In this document: piece by piece, positions 58,560-64,000 of the stretch
Layout of the letters: each line of letters starts with the position of its first letter
How positions within the stretch are numbered: position 1 is the stretch's first letter
From: Chrysogorgia sp. JL179-B06
Taxonomy: Eukaryota; Cnidaria; Anthozoa; Scleralcyonacea; Chrysogorgiidae
NCBI GenBank assembly: GCA_035772405.1
Contig: JAYKKM010000439.1
Coordinates: forward strand, 7,793,501-7,857,500
DNA: 64,000 bases
Direction of reading: 5' to 3'
The notes under the pieces: model-generated
What the model was told of the DNA's origin: nothing
Databases searched by the model: none
Seen by the model: the letters and a program-made list of their open reading frames with translations, nothing else
Position numbers and translations under genes: made by a program

Positions 58560-60600
58560 ATTGTCCTCACGCTAGACTTCGCTGTACAACTTCGCTGTAC
58601 AATGTACAATCTCGCTGAAATATTTTAGACTTATAAGTAATACCTATCTGTACTATTTAAAGTTTAACTAAAAGTTTTAAGACAGACTTATCTTCAAACG
58701 CAAGACTAGGTAGTAGGTATATACCCATAGTTAATAGGATATGATGCATGTGATTCGGATTGCAAGCGGGCTAGTGTCAACTGTCATTTCCTTATTCATT
58801 TGTCACTTTTGGTGGTGTATCTATACCGTTATTTGATCCCATCTAGACTATAGCCTGCTTTTAGCTTTCAAATTTACCAAACATTGTTGCTTACGAAGTT
58901 TTAAAAGTGTATTGTTTGGACCGAAACTGTCCCAGTCAAAATAAGCTAAGCAGGTTTGGTAGGGAATATAACGCATTTGTCTTGGCTTATGATGATATCC
59001 ATTAGGACGTTTCCCTGATCAGGATGTATATAATAATTCATTGAGTCATGTGCTATATAATTTTATGTTTATCGACAGCATAAATCCTCCCGACAATCAT
59101 TCCAGCGCTACACTAATTTTGTTTGCGTTACAATTTGATATATTTGCGTGCGTATATACGGATACGTATATAATAGTCTAAACATGCACCACACTGGTTA
59201 TAACAATCAGTGTTTATATGCTCATCTGATGGCATGCTGGTCTGGCCAATGGCTTAGTGTGTCTGTGTAAACACCTTTAATTGTCCTGTATTAGGCCTAG
59301 ACAATGCCAGTCCTTAGGCTTGCAATGTATATATTTACACAGCTTTTGTAGGATATATACTGTATATAGATACTGTATAATTGAGTAGGTTAACACTCAC
59401 TGTGTCAGGGGAACACATTAGGGATTAAACAACTAGTATCATCTCACTGACAACAAGCAGCTGAAGGGAATTTCATCTTGAATTAATGGCGGATATATTG
59501 GTGAAATAATTAGATTAAGCAATGTTGTTCTTTGTTGCATATTATGGACGTTTGTCATTTCATCTTTTTGAAATGTGTTACCAGTACTTGAATACCATTG
59601 AAATACTGGTACATGTATGCATAATTATAATATAATAAGATTATATATTAATAAAAGCAACAGAAGTCTTCTAACAGAATAAAAGGTTTATCGAGCTTAT
59701 CACTATATAGTCAGACAACGCTCATTGCAAAACTCAAAAATTAGATGATATAGAGAGTATACTGGTGTCTGGTATAGTAAGGATATAAAAAAGTACAGAC
59801 TTTAAAGTAAAGACAGCCGTTTACATATATTGCAAGTCTATAGGACCATGTGGTACATGTATGTACAAGGTTATGCAGTCTCGTGAATACAATTGTACTT
59901 TGCGTAAAATTATAAGTATGCCACTGTTACTGTAAACATGCATGTTGAAATTTATTATTAAAACCATAACTGATATAATTAACTTTAATTATGTAATATA
60001 TAATTAATAAAATTATTATTGAAATTAATAATTATTAAAATTAATTATTAATTTTGATAATCAAGAGTTACACAATTGGTGTTGGTAGACTTTCCCACTT
60101 GGGTTCTGTTCAGTACACTACCCACAAATTGCACCCAAAAAATAAGCAGTTTGAAAATCTGTTCAGTTTGGCAATATTAAAGCCTCAAACAGTAAGCGGG
60201 CGAGGGGTTGTTGCGTACATATATTTCTAGTTTATTTATAAATAATTGTTTATTTATTGCTGCGCAGCGATTCGTAATTCAAGGCGCAAAAAAAATCTGG
60301 TTGTAATTCCATGACACGCAGTCACGAAATATATATATACATAATACAGTATATATATACGAGCCCACCGTATACTGTGTCTTAGACTTAGTTAATGACG
60401 GGGTTTTATTGAGAACGAAGCAACATTGTGATGTTGTTTGATGCGGTAATACCGTGGCTTATCCTGACTCGATTTTCAACCACAATCATTTGCGTTATCA
60501 ACCACAATCCTTTGCACAGCTCATATAAAATCATTTGCACGTGAATCGGGTTGACACGTTGTCAGTGCCACAGTTGCAAAGCGTTAACTTAAGATGAGTG
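58560..60600. other. AT-rich intergenic or intronic region
   Basis: No gene, RNA or clear transposon found. Contains short AT-rich repeats near 59990-60060 and scattered TATA-like tracts. Confidence 0.5.
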
Positions 60601-61169
60601 AGTTCAATTTCTAACTTGAAATATGCGGAAACCATTTTATTTCATCTATCTAAGATAATCACAACTATACATCAGTTGTTTCCGCGTGTGTGTGTTTCAG
60701 ATTTCTCGCTCCGGCTGTAATACAGACATAATTTCTATTAACTCAGGTGAGTCTCCCATTCCGATCTATGGCTTAATTGCTCAATATATCTCTATAAAAC
60801 TACCATAAAATTACAGTAATGTGTTTATGTATTCTACCGCATATATGTTTAGATATATGACGAGCTTCATGATGTCCACACGCCTGACAACTGTGAGGGG
60901 GTCATTATAAACAGATTAACTGAGTGATATCTAATAATTTCAATATTTTGTTAGCCATTGCCCATTGGCAGTTTACCGTTATCGTTCAGTTCTCATGACA
61001 CACAAACAATTGCGCTCAATTCGCAATTATACGTGTCTATATATTACGAGAACGTGCATACCCTTCTTAAAAACGATTTATGTACTCAGAAATTATTCAG
61101 CAATGAGCCAGCCGCTTCGTCGTATATTATTTTGAACGTTATCTCGCTCAATATTTGACCGTTTTCAAT

Positions 61170-61370
61170 TTTTAAGAAACAGATTTGGAATTAGCGAATC
61201 TAAATACATAACACACGTACCTATTATATTACGCAAACGTGTATACCCTTCGTAAAAACCACTTTATGTAGTTCGTCAGATCGATCACCACTCGCCAATG
61301 GCCGCACTTAACAACATTGCCAAAATATTGTCCGATTCAAACGGATCACCCAAAACGACTTTTTACTTCC
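61170..61370 (-). repeat. Inverted copy of the repeat at 21535-21735
   Basis: CAGATTTGGAATTAGCGA, ACGCAAACGTGTATACCCTT and CACCCAAAACGACTTTTTAC match 21530-21735 in inverse order. A MITE fragment with GCATATCAAACAAACTGGC follows to 61560. Confidence 0.7.
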
Positions 61371-61726
61371 TTGTTTTTTACTTCGTGAAAATTCTCTACC
61401 CTGCACCCGACGTCAGAGACCACCACATTTGCATATCAAACAAACTGGCTGAAATATTTCAAAAACGAAGTAAAATACGGAAAAGTTGTAAAAGGTGTTA
61501 CTCTATCATTTTATACGCGTCGAGTTCTATATCATATTAGACACACTAAATTTTCATTTGCCAATGTCCTTTAAAATAAGAAAATTGTCTGGCCTCACCT
61601 CCACGAAGGGCCGGCGCCGCTACGCAGGCTAACCGATCTTTAGGTGTTTTCGTGTTTGTATACGCTAACACAACATCCAGTTTATATTGTTAATCATCGT
61701 TATTGAGATCTCGTGGAACGTCGAGA

Positions 61727-61905
61727 AGCATCCTGGACCAGCCTCGAGCGTACCCACTTGATTTGCTTTGCGCGACTACCGGGGGCTGAGCGCGCGGGGG
61801 CTTTTGAAAGTCCCGTCGAGTCCTCCCCAAAAGCCCCCGTGCGCTCAACCCCCGCAAGTCGCGCAAAGTAAAAGAAGCGCTTGGGTATGAGGCTGATCCT
61901 GGACC
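61727..61905. repeat. GC-rich foldback element
   Basis: Arms 61727-61800 and 61815-61905 are imperfect inverse copies; CAGCCTCGAGCGTACCC and GGGTATGAGGCTG mark the outer ends. Confidence 0.8.
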
Positions 61906-63060
61906 TTTTGGATCTGGTGATGAACATCATTATCAACAACAGTAAGCGGGAGGGAGCTGTCATAAAACGTCTGCTATGACAGCTAGGCTGCACGAACACT
62001 GTATCAAAAATCGGTCAGTAGCCTACGTCACCTCCGACTTGTACCTGCAGTTCCGAAAGTTGCGGTCTATCCTGCGCACATGTAAGGTCCATAAGTCATT
62101 AGTTTTTAGTTTTTAAAACGATATATCAACGAAGAAAGCGATTATTTTGTATTTATAGAATTATGGTCAAAGGCACTAGTAATAAAGAACAAACTTAAAT
62201 TATATATTCCGCCTCTGCACAGCATAATACTTCAAATAATTTAAATTATTGGGAATATTAATTAGTTTATTCTTCATAACATAAATTACTGTATGAGAAA
62301 GTATTTGCAAAATAAATCAACGTGTTGAAGCCGTAATTTGATAAATCCACCATTATTCCGTCATATTTGAATATTATCTAGGGCCTGTTTATATGATCCC
62401 GGTATACCGGGATGTCCCGGTTGCCCGAGACGTTTTCATCCCGTGTTTATATGATCTCGGTACACCGGGATGTCCCGTAGTAAAATTTACTCCACAAGAA
62501 AGACCAATAACTACCACCAAAACGTTAACTCCCAGAAATTAACTAAAGGAACAGAAATTCCTTTCAGAAACAATAGTAAAGATACGTCAGGGAACAATAT
62601 TAAGAAACGTTTTGATGTTTTGTATCATGATTTATTGCTGCACTGCTATAACATTAAAAAAACAATCATGCTACTCATGTACGTTTCATTAAGCGTGTCA
62701 ATGTCAATGAGGGCTGAAAAAAAACAAAAAACAATAATTACATTTCATTAATACTTATTACTGAGATCTAACTCATGTTGTTGAGGCTAAGTTATAACAT
62801 ATCATAATTCTATTCTCAGCTACTTTCTGTAATCACATTTCTGAAATTACCGTTATACCTATTTCTAAAATTGCATATTACCTATTAAAGAAGCCTTATT
62901 ATGTTTATTCACCTTTATGATGGCTTTATTAAGAATATTTTCAGAATAGTATTCGCTTTGCGCTAATTTTAATTAGAAGTCTAAGCTAAGAATTGTTAGT
63001 AAAGCGCCCTCGTATTTTCGGCCAATTACGGACTGTTAAATACAAATCAACTCTAAGCAA
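61906..63060. other. Non-coding stretch
   Basis: No gene supported. A short direct repeat (TATGATCCCGGTATACCGGG and relatives) occurs at 62391-62475. The frame at 62470-62751 has no domain or splice context. Confidence 0.45.
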
Positions 63061-63100
63061 TCGCTCTCAATTGTATCCCAAATAGTTTGTTACTAATATG

Positions 63101-63955
63101 ACAGCTTCATTAAGCAAAATGTGCATGACTATATATGCTGCCAAGCAGAAGACCATAACAATGATTGTCAGGCATGGCGTAACTATAGAAATTCTAACTG
63201 GGAGCTGGTCAAACGCATTCTCAAAGTTCCGACAATGGACTTGTCCTAAGTGGGCGCATCCATATATTCGGGGTGTTATACAGGTTGCTCTCTACCTGCG
63301 CGTGCGTTTTCCCTGAATTTATCCACTCGTGATGCAACTGCGCCTTTTACTTGTTGTCATATAGCAGTTTGTTTTACACACTCATTTGCCAACTGTCCTT
63401 TCACTTTCTGTGCTTTCTCACTAATTCCAATGCCTGCACAAATTTACTTTCAACAAATAAAATCTTCCTGCACATTTTACGGCAAGTGTAAAGATATTCC
63501 GACAGCTCTCAGAGGATCTGTGAATGGAACTATGCCCGTGATAATTGTATACTCAACATGACTAGCTTTCGCAAAGAAACCCTTCTCTTTTGCCACGCAT
63601 TTTTCCCGCACACCGACATCTGTGTATTTTTTATATTAGAATGAAAATGACTCAACGATCGTGAAAAAATACACGATGATGCTGTATTACAATCGGTGAA
63701 AGTAAAACAAATATCTTCAGTCATGACTATCTTCTTTAGTGACTATATACCGTAGCTATTTTCATAGGAACTGTGACACTACGACTTAACGAGCTCTGGA
63801 TATTATCAATTGTGTCATCTATAGGTGTGACGGTAAACTGTATTAACATTATATCAGTATGTGTTGACAGAAACGATGCTCGCGCATCAAAAGCACTTAC
63901 ACAAAAAGACAGCGAAACGAAGTCAACAACAGAGTCGGGTAGAGAGACACTGTGA
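63101..63955 (+). CDS. Weak candidate for the 3' exons of an unknown gene (tetraspanin-like pattern)
   Basis: Two possible exons. One follows a good branch point and acceptor (TTACTAAT then GACAG near 63101) and reads with a Cys pair (DYICCQAEDHNNDC, WRNYRNSNWEL) before a possible donor near 63203. The other follows CATAG at about 63768 and encodes one hydrophobic helix (ELWILSIVSSIGVTVNCINI) and a polar tail, stop TGA 63953-63955, with AATAAA at 63969-63974. A Cys-rich loop followed by a final helix would suit a tetraspanin end, but no CCG or full pattern is seen. Treat as a hint only. Confidence 0.25.
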
Positions 63956-63968
63956 GAGAGCAGAGATT

Positions 63969-63974
63969 AATAAA
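63969..63974 (+). promoter_or_regulatory. Possible polyadenylation signal
   Basis: AATAAA 13 bp after the stop of the candidate terminal exon. Such hexamers are common by chance in this AT-rich DNA. Confidence 0.3.
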
Positions 63975-64000
63975 TCAATTGCAATATTAATATTACTGAG

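Noticed and set aside
62470..62751. A 93-residue Lys/Asn-rich frame
   Set aside because: Low complexity, no splice or domain support, and it starts inside a short direct repeat.

Overview
The window is eukaryotic, AT-rich DNA made mostly of introns and mobile elements. Repeat families and motifs of the kind seen in cnidarian genomes point to a marine invertebrate, most likely an anthozoan (inference; no rRNA or marker gene is present). There are no bacterial-style operons outside one large virus-like element.

The host gene signal is a NADPH oxidase 5 (NOX5)-like calcium-regulated oxidase. A minus-strand copy enters at 6513 and runs off the left end: six exons with matching splice phases encode three consecutive EF1/EF2-type modules. 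A second copy on the plus strand (22206-56106) carries exons 4, 5, an EF3/EF4 exon and a two-helix membrane exon. It lacks exon 6 and its membrane exon is disturbed by tandem duplications. The two copies lie in an inverted duplication (about 238-4710 against 21925-49716).

The right arm was later hit by three insertions, each absent from the left arm so that the empty target site can be read directly: an intact Ty3/gypsy retrotransposon with identical 137-bp LTRs (23670-28231), a non-autonomous DNA element whose long terminal repeats are minisatellites (28819-31166), and a whole Polinton/Maverick, an adintovirus-like self-synthesising element (31712-48594).

The Polinton has a 6-bp target duplication (TGAGTG), terminal inverted repeats that are themselves foldbacks, a protein-primed family B DNA polymerase interrupted by a 312-bp foldback element, a chromodomain integrase, a packaging ATPase, a probable capsid protein, a probable minor capsid or spike protein, a BRO-N/nuclease/zinc-finger fusion, a zinc-ribbon protein and a dozen small membrane or coiled-coil proteins of unknown role. 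Plus-strand genes (polymerase on the left; structural, integrase and packaging genes on the right) flank a minus-strand central block. Many genes have the same short AT-rich motif just before the start codon, which looks like an element-specific promoter.

Between the arms (4.7-21.9 kb) lie TA tracts, Penelope-like debris including a hammerhead ribozyme (5781-5847), tRNA-derived SINEs, foldback MITEs, a decayed gypsy element (9743-13316) and two broken LINEs. To the right (50-64 kb) lie a Penelope-like GIY-YIG fragment, two more LINE fragments, more foldbacks and weak hints of a final host gene at the right edge (63.1-64 kb).
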